Origin: Lineus longissimus
Lineage: Eukaryota > Nemertea > Pilidiophora > Heteronemertea > Lineidae
Length of the DNA stretch: 60,000 nt
Direction: 5' to 3'
NCBI RefSeq assembly: GCF_910592395.1
Contig: NC_088310.1
Span: 10,549,501 to 10,609,500, forward strand
How positions within the stretch are numbered: position 1 is the stretch's first letter; each line of letters starts with the position of its first letter. The position numbers and the translations under genes were made by a program. This document shows, piece by piece, positions 23,404-31,540 of this stretch. The notes under the pieces are model-generated. The model searched no databases. It was not told the DNA's origin and saw nothing but the letters and a program-made list of their open reading frames with translations.

Positions 23404-24300
23404 TTATTTCCACACTGAGAGTTGCACCTCTTTGAGCAAGGAGCAGGGTAAACTCGTAAATATCCACTCTACGTATTCCAATGTCGACAAATGATTGAAA
23501 GTTTTTCTCTTTTTCTTGTTGAAATCCTCATTCATGCAGCATTCATGGTCAGTTTGACTGGGCCAACCTTTTTCACAGCCCTCACAAGACACATCCTCGA
23601 ATGGATTACAAGCACGTCTGACGATATATTCAGCAAGCACATCCACCACCATTTTGCCTAGACTGCTTTTTCTCAAGGTGTCATCACACTTATGGGTTTC
23701 AAAGTCACTCTTGAAATCTTCCCAAGTCGGGATATCGAGAAATACACCAATTCTAGTTGGCACAATCTTCTCCTTCTCTGTACCATCATCAGACCAAATC
23801 ACCATTCGTTTTCTAATGTCAACGTTCATTCTATTGCAAAAGAAAGTGGTACTCACGTAAATACTGTTGTCATTGTCAATAATCCATGAATGATCCTCCT
23901 TTCTTTTGACGGCTTCATCGATTGGGGCGACATGAGCCTTCAGAGCGTCGAAGCAAACCTTTGTAAGACGTATCCACTTTTCACCATAGCTAATAGTAAC
24001 ACCTCTTTCGTCTGACCTTACTCGAAAAAGCTTTTCCTGGGCAGAATCACTCAAAGAGAGTCGTTTTGGGATAGATGATGGTTCTTGATTTTCCTTTTCC
24101 ATTACCCTTAAGCTGGTACGAGTCGTCTTTTTCTTCTTTGGTGCATTCGTTCCAACAGGTGACTTGGTTCTCCTCCTCCCTAACTTGGGTGTTTCAGGAA
24201 AGGAAACTTCAGAAGTTGGTTTGTTGATTGGTTCCATAGGGGCAGCACACATCATCGTTGCACGTAGAGAGTTGCAGAGAGGTGCGTTCACGTTGAGCAT
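23404..24300 (-). CDS. Polinton ORF, possible PC4-like DNA-binding protein
   Basis: 298 residues from ATG at 24300. The N-terminal about 80 residues are basic and Pro/Ser-rich with nuclear-localisation-like RRRTKSP and KKKKTTR. A middle segment (VRSDERGVTISYGEKWIRL) has the beta-rich, Trp-containing look of a PC4-type single-strand DNA-binding fold; this is only a resemblance. The C-terminal third has a Cys cluster (CEGCEKGW, HECC) that could bind zinc. It is the terminal gene of the minus-strand cluster and its likely AATAAA is in the TIR. The frame is intact. Function unknown. Confidence 0.75.
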   Translation of the reverse strand: MLNVNAPLCNSLRATMMCAAPMEPINKPTSEVSFPETPKLGRRRTKSPVGTNAPKKKKTTRTSLRVMEKENQEPSSIPKRLSLSDSAQEKLFRVRSDERGVTISYGEKWIRLTKVCFDALKAHVAPIDEAVKRKEDHSWIIDNDNSIYVSTTFFCNRMNVDIRKRMVIWSDDGTEKEKIVPTRIGVFLDIPTWEDFKSDFETHKCDDTLRKSSLGKMVVDVLAEYIVRRACNPFEDVSCEGCEKGWPSQTDHECCMNEDFNKKKRKTFNHLSTLEYVEWIFTSLPCSLLKEVQLSVWK

Positions 24301-24378
24301 GTGAAGCGAAGTGTGAAATTTTACCGGTTCAACTTCTGTAGAAAATATTCTTATTGGCTGGCATAAATGGATGGCATT

Positions 24379-24870
24379 CTATTGGGTGATATTGGAATGT
24401 GTCATCTCTGATTGGCTGTAAGATGTATCCCTAACCTGATTGGTCAAGAGCATTTGTTGATAAATCCCATCATCTGATTGGCTGGGGTTTGAATTTTGAA
24501 TACTATTTTGGTATTGGTTGTTCAGAATTCCGGACTGACCTTCAACAAAACTTAACAGCATAGTTATTGATTCCGCAAAAGTGTAGATTGTCCGCCACAG
24601 TTTTGAATTGATGTTGATTTTTTTGGCACCATCCTGAATGACAATGAGGGCACTGTCTTTACCCTCCTTCACTGAGACCGTTATGTCGGGGGTCAAATGT
24701 ATGGTCATGTTTGTCGACTTCTTGGTTGATCTCTTGGTTGAATCATTATTTGTCCTCCGCCTTTTCACATTTTTCGATGTATGGGAGGCATCTCCTGATG
24801 CAGTTGCATACAATTGTCCCCTCTGTGCCACAATCTGTGCCTCTGCCATTGTGTTGGTGTACATATGCAT
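24379..24870 (-). CDS. Polinton ORF, small basic protein resembling its neighbour
   Basis: About 163 residues from ATG at 24870; ATGs at 24864 and 24849 are alternatives. A basic stretch (KNVKRRRTNN, KRSTKKSTN) precedes a beta-rich segment ending in KKININSKLWRTIYTF. Its layout, strands then a Trp helix, parallels YGEKWIRLTKVCFDAL in the 23404-24300 product, so the two may be diverged paralogues with a PC4-like core. The C-terminus is Gln/Asn/Ser-rich. There is a 79-nt gap to the next gene. The frame is intact. Function unknown. Confidence 0.65.
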   Translation of the reverse strand: MHMYTNTMAEAQIVAQRGQLYATASGDASHTSKNVKRRRTNNDSTKRSTKKSTNMTIHLTPDITVSVKEGKDSALIVIQDGAKKININSKLWRTIYTFAESITMLLSFVEGQSGILNNQYQNSIQNSNPSQSDDGIYQQMLLTNQVRDTSYSQSEMTHSNITQ

Positions 24871-24946
24871 GCTTTTGCGAATCACACTATCCTTTATAGG
24901 TATTTTGTCTGTTCGTCATTGGTGATTGGCCGATTTGAATTTGATT

Positions 24947-25419
24947 TCAGCCAATAGTCATCTTACTATTACATGATAACAAGTGTTTCATGAAAAGTTT
25001 GATTTTCTGATCATTTTTATGTAGGTCATGTTTAAAGCTCGCTATAATTGACTTGAAAGGGTGTCCACGGCATTTTTGAACAAGGAAATATATACAATAT
25101 CCACCACAGAGAAAAGAAAATGGACTCTGTAAGAATTTTGTTGAATATAGCCACTGGCTTGAATTCGAATTCAAAAAACATTGTATCTGTTTCTTAGGTT
25201 TTAAACCAAATGAGTCAAAATAGTAGGCTAATAGGGGATGTTCGAAATAAACAGCCACCCAGTGTTCACCTGGTTTGGAACTTCTATGTGTGTTAAAAAT
25301 GAATGCTGCAGGAAATCGGTCAACCCTTTTTGGGATCATTTCCAAGGGAAATACCCCCTGAAAATGTTTTTTAGACATCGATTGCATTTTGCAACAGATT
25401 CAAGTTGTATGGTGTTCAT
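24947..25419 (-). pseudogene. PRO: Adenain-like cysteine protease (maturation protease), N-terminal frameshift
   Basis: This is the virion maturation protease of Polintons, a Ulp1/adenain-like fold. Numbering from the ATG at 25387, I see the His in GEHWVAVYF (42), Asp in YYFDSFG (58), Gln in LQSP (87) and Cys in LCGGYC (94), the full catalytic set. An ATG at 25417-25419 overlaps the TGA of the capsid gene (ATGA), the likely true start. Its frame is out of register by one base with the catalytic frame at an A6 run just downstream of 25385. The active-site region itself is intact. The shift may be a homopolymer error, or translation may start at 25387. Confidence 0.88.
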
Positions 25420-26723
25420 TTAAAATCTTTTATGATATTTCTGGCCCTGTCAATCTCTAAAACATTGTCAAATTCACCATAAACAAGGACAGAAATGTTT
25501 ACATCTAGGGCCTCAGAAAATGTCATGTCAAGTCTGAGGTTTCCCTCCTTGACGAGATTTAAATGGGCTCCCTCTTCCTGGTCAGGTGTCAAATCAAATG
25601 CCAAAAGGGCAAAGCCCTTTTTATATGCCTCTCTTGTTATATCATTCCCAGAATCATCAAAGAATTTCCCAACTTCAGAGAAGAGGGTAAGGTATGCTCG
25701 AACATAATTGGTCTGATTGTTTGCAAAGCTTGTTTTTAGGGGCTGGGCAGGAAATGACTGTCCATTTGCCTCCAATGAGATAGAACTCATATTTTTGTGT
25801 TCGAAATAGAACGGATATTTCTTTCCTGCACCCACAAAGGCCTCATTATCGACTAGAGCGATGATGACTCTACGTGGCAGCTGTCCAAGAAAAACATTAT
25901 CTCTTTGAACATTTCGACCTCCATCTAAAATTGTGAACGTTTTCAGCTCTGTTCTGCGTATAGGATATTTGGCAGTTTGAGAGTTGAAAGCTTTGGCATG
26001 TGCATCGAACACAGCAGGATTAAGCTTTACCTTTCTCACCAACAGCAGCGCCTTTGTGATTTTAAGAAGTTGAGTGCCATCATCAGACATGAGAGAAAAT
26101 GATTTTTTGGCCCTATTGAATCTGAAATTCATGTCCACACCATTAGGGAGATATCTGTTCTGATGACAGAGGTCAAGATGTGGTCTACCTATCATGTCAA
26201 ATACCTTACTCTCGGCTGCAAATGCCGATCTTCTTTTGAACCCATTATTTACTTGAGCCTGACCTGGATCAACGTGGTCGAATTTACCTGCCTCATCAGC
26301 ATACCTGAGGGATGATTGAAGGTGGGACTTCTTAGCCCCTTCGTCAAAAGAAAGAAGGGCCTGGATGTAACTAAGAAAAGGATAAGTACTGTTTGATGAT
26401 GTAACCAGTTCCCCATTTAATGATAGGTCAACCTGGCTGAATTGACTGTGAAGCAGATAATTGATTGGCCCCACTTTGGTACCTGCATCAAGATCAGAGC
26501 CATCAGCTTTGGTGATTTTTTGTTCAGTATAAAGTAGCAATTTGCTTAAATCAACGTAGTTCTCATCACCTGGAACAACAAATTCCAGGGGGTTGTCATC
26601 GGAAAGGGCGCCTAATGGTAAATACTCAACTACCTGACTTTTTTCCATGCTTGTTAAAGTGGGTGGTACTGAGAATAACTCCAACTCACTTTTGGTGCAC
26701 TCACATGAGCCTATGTGTATCAT
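25416..26723 (-). CDS. MCP: Major capsid protein (double jelly-roll, hexon-like)
   Basis: About 435 residues from an ATG at 26723, the usual size for Polinton capsids. The N-terminal CECTKSELELFSVPPT segment, the EFVVPGDENYVDLSKLLLY strand, LHSQFSQVDLSLNGELV and FLSYIQALLSF follow the pattern of the Polinton/adintovirus hexon and of proteins annotated as F54H12.2-like. It should form capsid trimers. The frame is continuous upstream into the core-like domain (up to 27095), so the two may be fused. The stop overlaps the protease ATG. No break is seen within the capsid domain. Confidence 0.93.
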   Translation of the reverse strand: MIHIGSCECTKSELELFSVPPTLTSMEKSQVVEYLPLGALSDDNPLEFVVPGDENYVDLSKLLLYTEQKITKADGSDLDAGTKVGPINYLLHSQFSQVDLSLNGELVTSSNSTYPFLSYIQALLSFDEGAKKSHLQSSLRYADEAGKFDHVDPGQAQVNNGFKRRSAFAAESKVFDMIGRPHLDLCHQNRYLPNGVDMNFRFNRAKKSFSLMSDDGTQLLKITKALLLVRKVKLNPAVFDAHAKAFNSQTAKYPIRRTELKTFTILDGGRNVQRDNVFLGQLPRRVIIALVDNEAFVGAGKKYPFYFEHKNMSSISLEANGQSFPAQPLKTSFANNQTNYVRAYLTLFSEVGKFFDDSGNDITREAYKKGFALLAFDLTPDQEEGAHLNLVKEGNLRLDMTFSEALDVNISVLVYGEFDNVLEIDRARNIIKDFK

Positions 26724-27095
26724 TTTGTACGCGTAATCAAATACGTCAGAGTGCCTCTTTTTCGATGTTCTTCGTCGCTTAACAGGTCGCCGAATGGGTG
26801 GCGGATCACTGTGTTTACGCTTTTTATGAGCCGACTTTCGACGAGTTCCTGAAAATGTCCCTGCTGCAGCTGAGAGGAAATCTCTCCCCATTGTTTTTCC
26901 AGCCTGCAATGCCCTTTGCTTTGCAGCATCCTTTACACTTTTTCCAGCAAGGATATCCCCAGCAAATTCCGCACCTGTTTTCAAAATTGTCTTTCCAGCT
27001 GATTTTGCAGCTGATTTCAATACAGGGAGGGCCATTTTAGCTATGCTTGAAAATATACCACCCAAACCATAACCTCGTTGAGAACGAGACCCCAT
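26724..27095 (-). CDS. Virion core-like basic protein, in frame with the capsid ORF
   Basis: A Gly-rich start (GYGLGGIF) leads into an amphipathic stretch (MALPVLKSAAKSAGKTILK), an Ala-rich part, then strongly basic tails (RRKSAHKKRK, VKRRRTSKKR). This is the pattern of the adenovirus pX/core-like small proteins found before the capsid gene in Polintons. The ATG at 27095 is probably not the original start. An upstream ATG at about 27172 opens a frame that becomes compatible after a one-base change in the AAAA run near 27117-27120. There is no stop before the capsid domain, so it is either fused to it or the separating stop was lost. Confidence 0.7.
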
Positions 27096-27930
27096 AAAAA
27101 CAGGGAGGCCACCACCTTTTGTGCATAATGAGCATCATATACACTAGGGTCACAGCAATACAGTTGCCGCATTTTTTCTGTCTGAAGTGAAGTTTCACTA
27201 ACACCTGACCGTCTTCAAATGGCACAGCATCGCCTGTGTTTGTCCTAATATCCACTTCCATGGTCTCAAATGTTGCTTTACTCACAGGTGCATAATGTAT
27301 GTCTGAGTAGGATTTTTGTATCATTTCACCATGTTTTCCACTTGTAGTGACTGTTCTAAGCAGTGGTGTGTGGGAATCGCCTACTAGTTGGGGCTGAAGT
27401 ACATCGCTGTAAATAAAGATGCTGTAAAATGTTCCCTGGAGGTCTGCTGGGAACGCAGAGGTTGTATTTCCTGTTAAAACAACATCATTTTGATGAAAGC
27501 CCAGGACATGTGTTAAATCTTTGATCAATCTAATGGCTCTCTTATTACCTACTTCAAAATACACTTTTTGGGTCAGTGATTTGTATATCAACTTAATATT
27601 TGTATCGGCAATCAAATCGTTGATTGTCGTTGTCAGCTGCATAATTGAGTCATAATGGCCCTCTGGAATAGTAATTGTGGACCATTCATGCAATGTAGGG
27701 TCATTATCTGATGGCAATAGTACTGCAAAACGGTTGTTTCTGTCTGTGATATTGTACCATGTCTTTGGAAACTGTATTTCAGCCAGACCAACTTCCCAAT
27801 TATCAGCTGAATCCAATTGGATACTATTGCTTAATTTGGTGGTGAAATGTGATTTGGTATTGTTTGGAAAAAACTTCATGGAACTGTTACTGGGTAGTGT
27901 AACATAGAAGTGATCTACATTAAAACTCAT
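27037..27930 (-). CDS. Minor capsid protein (single jelly-roll, penton-like)
   Basis: 297 residues from ATG at 27930. FYVTLPSNSSMKFFPNN, then NWEVGLAEIQFPKTWYN, IYSDVLQPQLVGDSHTPLL and a C-terminal GQVLVKLHFRQKK are characteristic of the Polinton penton. It forms the vertex capsomer. After the LHFR strand about 40 further residues overlap the core-protein reading frame and look out of register. An A6 run at this point (about 27173-27178) suggests the natural end may be nearer 27175. A TGA at 27933-27935 of the preceding small ORF lies just upstream of this ATG, a typical compact spacing. Confidence 0.9.
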   Translation of the reverse strand: MSFNVDHFYVTLPSNSSMKFFPNNTKSHFTTKLSNSIQLDSADNWEVGLAEIQFPKTWYNITDRNNRFAVLLPSDNDPTLHEWSTITIPEGHYDSIMQLTTTINDLIADTNIKLIYKSLTQKVYFEVGNKRAIRLIKDLTHVLGFHQNDVVLTGNTTSAFPADLQGTFYSIFIYSDVLQPQLVGDSHTPLLRTVTTSGKHGEMIQKSYSDIHYAPVSKATFETMEVDIRTNTGDAVPFEDGQVLVKLHFRQKKCGNCIAVTLVYMMLIMHKRWWPPCFYGVSFSTRLWFGWYIFKHS

Positions 27931-27932
27931 GT

Positions 27933-28278
27933 TCAGTTTGGGATAGTAAATCTGTTATCAGTCGAAGGTAGGTGATTATCAGATGGAAGAGTGGGATTTG
28001 GCAGCATGTACCCAAGGCAGCTACACAAAATTGAAATGAACACAGTCTTGTCCTCGCTACCGTAGCTTATATTGACAAGACATGTGATAACCACAATGTA
28101 AATGATGACAACTTGGAAAAAAATATATTATTTCAGGTTTAGGCACAGAGTGTCCAAATAGATCCCACCTTCTGCTTGTACGAACTTCATCTAGGGTACC
28201 GTCAACCTCCGTGTGAGATTCCAGTTCATCTTCAATGTGACTTTCAATGCCGCTATCAATTGAAAGTTCATCTGCCAT
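27933..28278 (-). pseudogene. Small single-pass membrane protein, frameshifted
   Basis: ATG at 28278 opens an acidic N-terminus (MADELSIDSGIESHIEDELE) and a basic/aromatic middle. At an A/T run of 7 (28117-28123) the open frame leaves the downstream frame by one base. The neighbouring frame then encodes a strongly hydrophobic stretch (FQVVIIYIVVITCLV) and a second hydrophobic patch, ending at TGA 27933-27935 just before the penton ATG. The layout suggests one membrane protein gene between integrase and penton, with a one-base indel or sequence error. Function unknown. Confidence 0.55.
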
Positions 28279-28318
28279 GTCTGCTCGCAAAATGATGCAG
28301 CAGATTGCTGTGACGGGT

Positions 28319-29407
28319 TTATATGTGTTTTATGTGAGATTGATCTACCCAGGAGTTGAATTTTGAAGGGTAACCTTCCCAGGAAACAAGGAATTGTTTG
28401 TTTTTGCCTTTGCCCTTTTCTGCCATTACTTTGGAAATTTTGTATAGTTTATCATAGGCAACTTTCACTTTTTGAAGTTCCTGTGGATAGAATGTACCCA
28501 GGATTTCTTCATGATCTTCATCTTCCAGTTTATAGAGTGGGGGCTAACCTTTAACCCTCTTTATCACATTGAAGAGTTCTGAAGACCAAGAAGGTAGATA
28601 CCCCTTTTCAAATACCATCTTATTCTTACCAATTCTAACTTTATCGCCCACATTGAAACTAAGCTTGTTATATCCTAAGGAGTTGTCAATCTTACCATAA
28701 AGAGTGCGCCATACATCTGGTGCATTACCTTTGTTAACCGAACTCGGTGTTCGCTTGATACTTCTATGCCAAGTGTTATTGTAGGACTGAAGCAAATCTT
28801 TAAGCACTGGTAAGTAGGACAATGTATTATTTTTTGAAAATAATTTCCACATCTTTGTCTTTAAACTCCTGTTAAATCGTTCAATAATTGCACACTTGAC
28901 CTCATTATTGGAGGTGAAGAAGTGTATACTTTTACTTTTCAAGAATGTCTGGAATTTTTTATTAAGAAATTCACCACCCCGGTCAGTCCGTAAGGCCCTA
29001 GGTTTTCTCATAGAAGTGTTAATCACTTTTTCAAATGCTTCCACCAAAGCATCACCTGTCTTTCGTTTCAAGGGCACAGCCCATGCAAACTTTGATAGAG
29101 TATCTATGATTGTCAGTAGATACTTAAAGTTCTTGTTATACTTTGCAATACCAGATACGTCTACTAGATCTGCCTCCCATTGTGCGTCAATATCTGGCAC
29201 TATTATGCGTCTACGGCTGAAATTATGTCTGACTGGTTTGTGTAGAGTGTATGTATCTTCACCTCTGAGCCATTCTTTTATAGCCTTAGTGGGATATTTC
29301 TTACCTGCTGTTCTTTTTAAAGCGTTAATACCACCAAAACTTCCAGGATGTGAAGGTGTGTAGTACATTTTATGCAGATCGGCATCCATCATTCCCAACT
29401 TTCCCAT
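28319..29407 (-). pseudogene. INT: Retrovirus-like integrase with in-frame TAG before the C-terminal domain
   Basis: ATG at 29407. The rve catalytic core has Asp in WEADLVD (80), Asp in RTDRGGEF (142) and Glu in IIERFNRS (176), the DDE triad. An SH3-like segment follows (VGDKVRIGKNK). The frame stops at TAG 28544-28546 but continues open in the same frame to TAA 28319-28321. That tail holds a chromodomain-like C-terminus (FLVSWEGYP, FNSWV) usual in Polinton integrases. Without readthrough the catalytic core is made but the chromatin-targeting tail is lost. The start overlaps the end of the upstream ORF by 19 nt. Confidence 0.93.
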
Positions 29408-30012
29408 TCAGTATCAAATAATCCTCCAGGCGAGATTGATGATGCAAATGTTTGTTGCACTGAAGGGGTTTTCTTGGGTCGGGGTGGTGTTTGGATGGTT
29501 GACAGGTCAAGGTTATTCTTCCAATGAGTATTGTTTAAAGCTGATGAGTGGATGTATTTTTTGCCTTTCAGGTATGACAGCACTGCATCAGCTCCAAGCG
29601 GTAACCTAGGGTTTTTCCTCCTGCTTGAAGCATTGTGAACAATATCATTAATATTGCTCCCTTTTATAACATTTCCATCAAGCCTGATCTCACATTTTTC
29701 ATCCCATTTGAAACCAGGATCCCGCTGGATGGCTGCTAAGAATTTCTGGGCCTTCTTCTGTCCATATTTTGGTATTTTATCCAAAATGTCATCAGTTGAG
29801 ATAGGAACTACTGAATATACATTATTGTTCTCTACCTTATCAGCCGGTGTTGGAGACGGTTCTTCTTTGATTGACTTTATAACTGGTGCAGTGGACCTCT
29901 CCTGTAATACCTCTAGGTAATTTCTGAGACTATGGGAATATGCTAGCGCTTTATCATGTTCGGATAAATCATCCCTTTCTAAAATATGCTGCATTTTCCT
30001 ATCAATATTCAT
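29389..30012 (-). CDS. Conserved-looking Polinton ORF of unknown function
   Basis: 207 residues from ATG at 30012, with the frame intact. It has a helical N-terminus (LSEHDKALAYSHSLRNYLEV), an acidic/Pro linker, and a compact middle with DILDKIPKYGQKKAQKFLAA and a W-D-E-K-C-E-I-R-L strand. The tail is Ser/Thr/Pro-rich. The placement next to the integrase and small basic ORF fits the Polinton structural/DNA-handling cluster. I cannot assign a role. Confidence 0.75.
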   Translation of the reverse strand: MNIDRKMQHILERDDLSEHDKALAYSHSLRNYLEVLQERSTAPVIKSIKEEPSPTPADKVENNNVYSVVPISTDDILDKIPKYGQKKAQKFLAAIQRDPGFKWDEKCEIRLDGNVIKGSNINDIVHNASSRRKNPRLPLGADAVLSYLKGKKYIHSSALNNTHWKNNLDLSTIQTPPRPKKTPSVQQTFASSISPGGLFDTEWESWE

Positions 30013-30113
30013 GGCATGATGTGATTGTGGTCTGGTGACCTCTTTATGTCTTTGCTCATAAATTAGTTTTTCTGCTCATTCATGAGGTATCAGAGACATT
30101 TTCCTGACATGGT

Positions 30114-30440
30114 TCATTTTGAAAACAGGCTGGTTATGGCGCCAAGAACAGGTCCCAATAATGCACCTAGAAACCCACCTTTTTGAATGATTCTCTTCCT
30201 GGTCTTCAGAGAAGTTTTCTTGTGTGCCAAATTACGGAGGGCAGCTCTGTGCTTCTTCAGACATCTGAACTGATGTTTGCTCATTGGAACATTGCCTTTT
30301 AAGCAATTCCTGGCTGACTCGCTGACAGCTTTGATTAACCCTTTGTCAGCTGTTTTCAGTATGGCTTTCCTCTTCTTCAAGGGGGCGGTCCTCAGCTGCT
30401 CTAACCCGCGTACATAGTTTTTAATATGATACTTAACCAT
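30114..30440 (-). CDS. Small basic Polinton protein with hydrophobic tail
   Basis: About 108 residues from ATG at 30440 (MVKYHIKNY); an in-frame ATG at 30464 is an alternative. It is rich in Lys/Arg and helical, with LKGNVPMSKHQFRCLKKHR in the middle, ending QKGGFLGALLGPVLGAITSLF. That tail is a Gly-rich hydrophobic segment that could insert in or disrupt membranes. Short basic proteins of this layout are common in Polintons next to the ATPase. They may be virion components, which is inference. The frame is intact. Confidence 0.75.
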   Translation of the reverse strand: MVKYHIKNYVRGLEQLRTAPLKKRKAILKTADKGLIKAVSESARNCLKGNVPMSKHQFRCLKKHRAALRNLAHKKTSLKTRKRIIQKGGFLGALLGPVLGAITSLFSK

Positions 30441-30509
30441 GGCTGACTGAGGGCAGGTGTTCATCCATCAGCATATGAATCAAAATATGAGAATACATGC
30501 TTGTGTCTC

Positions 30510-31155
30510 CTATTTTATCAGGTAAGCAATCTGTTGCTCTCCTGGAAGTATCTGACTCCTCATTCTTAAGAATGATGGCGTATTGGCTTGAAAGTCAAGA
30601 AAAAGATAGCCAAATGGCGTTGAAGTGCCATCCATATAAGCCTCTTGGACTGCCTTTGTCTTCCCTGGGGCAAACTGTCGTGCTAAGTGCATTATTTGGG
30701 AAGAATCCCTGGCATTTTTTGAAACACATCAGGTAGCTTGCATTAAGATTTATCGTCCTCATTTCCCTACCTCTGTGAAAAAGGTGCTGCACGATAAATA
30801 TTGTGCTAATATTTTGATGACGTGACTTTTTTGTGAACAGTTCAGTGATTCTTCCATCAGCCTCACACATGAGGTCATCAAATATCAAAAGGGTGGGGAT
30901 TTTTGGGTCAGTTTTGGGATAATCAAGTCCTGAAACAACTTCAACACCTGATGGAAAGCTTAGAAAATCATCAGCATAATCACCACCACAACACCATATG
31001 ATTCGTTTTGGACAAGGTTTAATCAAATTTGGTGCATTGGCAATGATTTCTTTTGTAATGCATGATTTGCCCGAACCTGAGGGCCCTGCGATGATTGCCC
31101 GAAAAGGGTGCGCCAAGTAGAGGGCATCCTCTGTCACCTCCATGTTCAATACCAT
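30510..31155 (-). pseudogene. ATP: FtsK/HerA-type DNA-packaging ATPase, one-base frameshift
   Basis: ATG at 31155 (or 31143). Walker A GPSGSGKS, Walker B LLIFDDLM and a downstream Gln motif (IFIVQHLF) identify the A32/HerA-type packaging ATPase that fills capsids with the genome. After ASYLMCF the frame meets a run of six A (plus-strand T run 30715-30720) and drifts into a nonsense tail ending at 30595. The adjacent frame carries the expected C-terminal region (LARQFAPGK, FGYLFLDF, LRMRSQILPGE) down to about 30510. One extra A explains it, either a real indel or a homopolymer error. Confidence 0.9.
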
Positions 31156-31164
31156 GCAAGGCAC

Positions 31165-31540
31165 AACTCAAATGATAACATAAGGTAAACTTTTATGTAT
31201 ATATATATGTATATCTAGATGTATTTCAACCTTAGCGTGACAATAAACAAAGAATTTATATGATTTTAATATCATTACATACATTTAGTTCATACTTGCA
31301 AATTAGACACATGATTGCATTGGAATATTAATGACAAGCAATTTGTCGCAATTATAGAAATTGCTAGTAGTAGTTTAATATAATGATCATAAGATAATAA
31401 CACATAATTACTAATGATAACAATCAGTATCACAGCACAGTAGACCAAAAAAGCTATACATACAGACTACAGAGTGCAATTCAGGTTATCTGACATGCAC
31501 TTGTCTTAGTATCTGCTGATAAGCGAAAAATGCCTAACCT
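31165..31540. other. AT-rich spacer between ATPase and polymerase 3' end
   Basis: No gene is seen. It contains TATATATATG at about 31198-31210 and is AT-rich throughout. It lies between the ATPase start and the polymerase stop. Confidence 0.5.

Noticed and set aside
28896-29363. 155-codon plus-strand frame
   Set aside because: It is an antisense shadow of the integrase gene.
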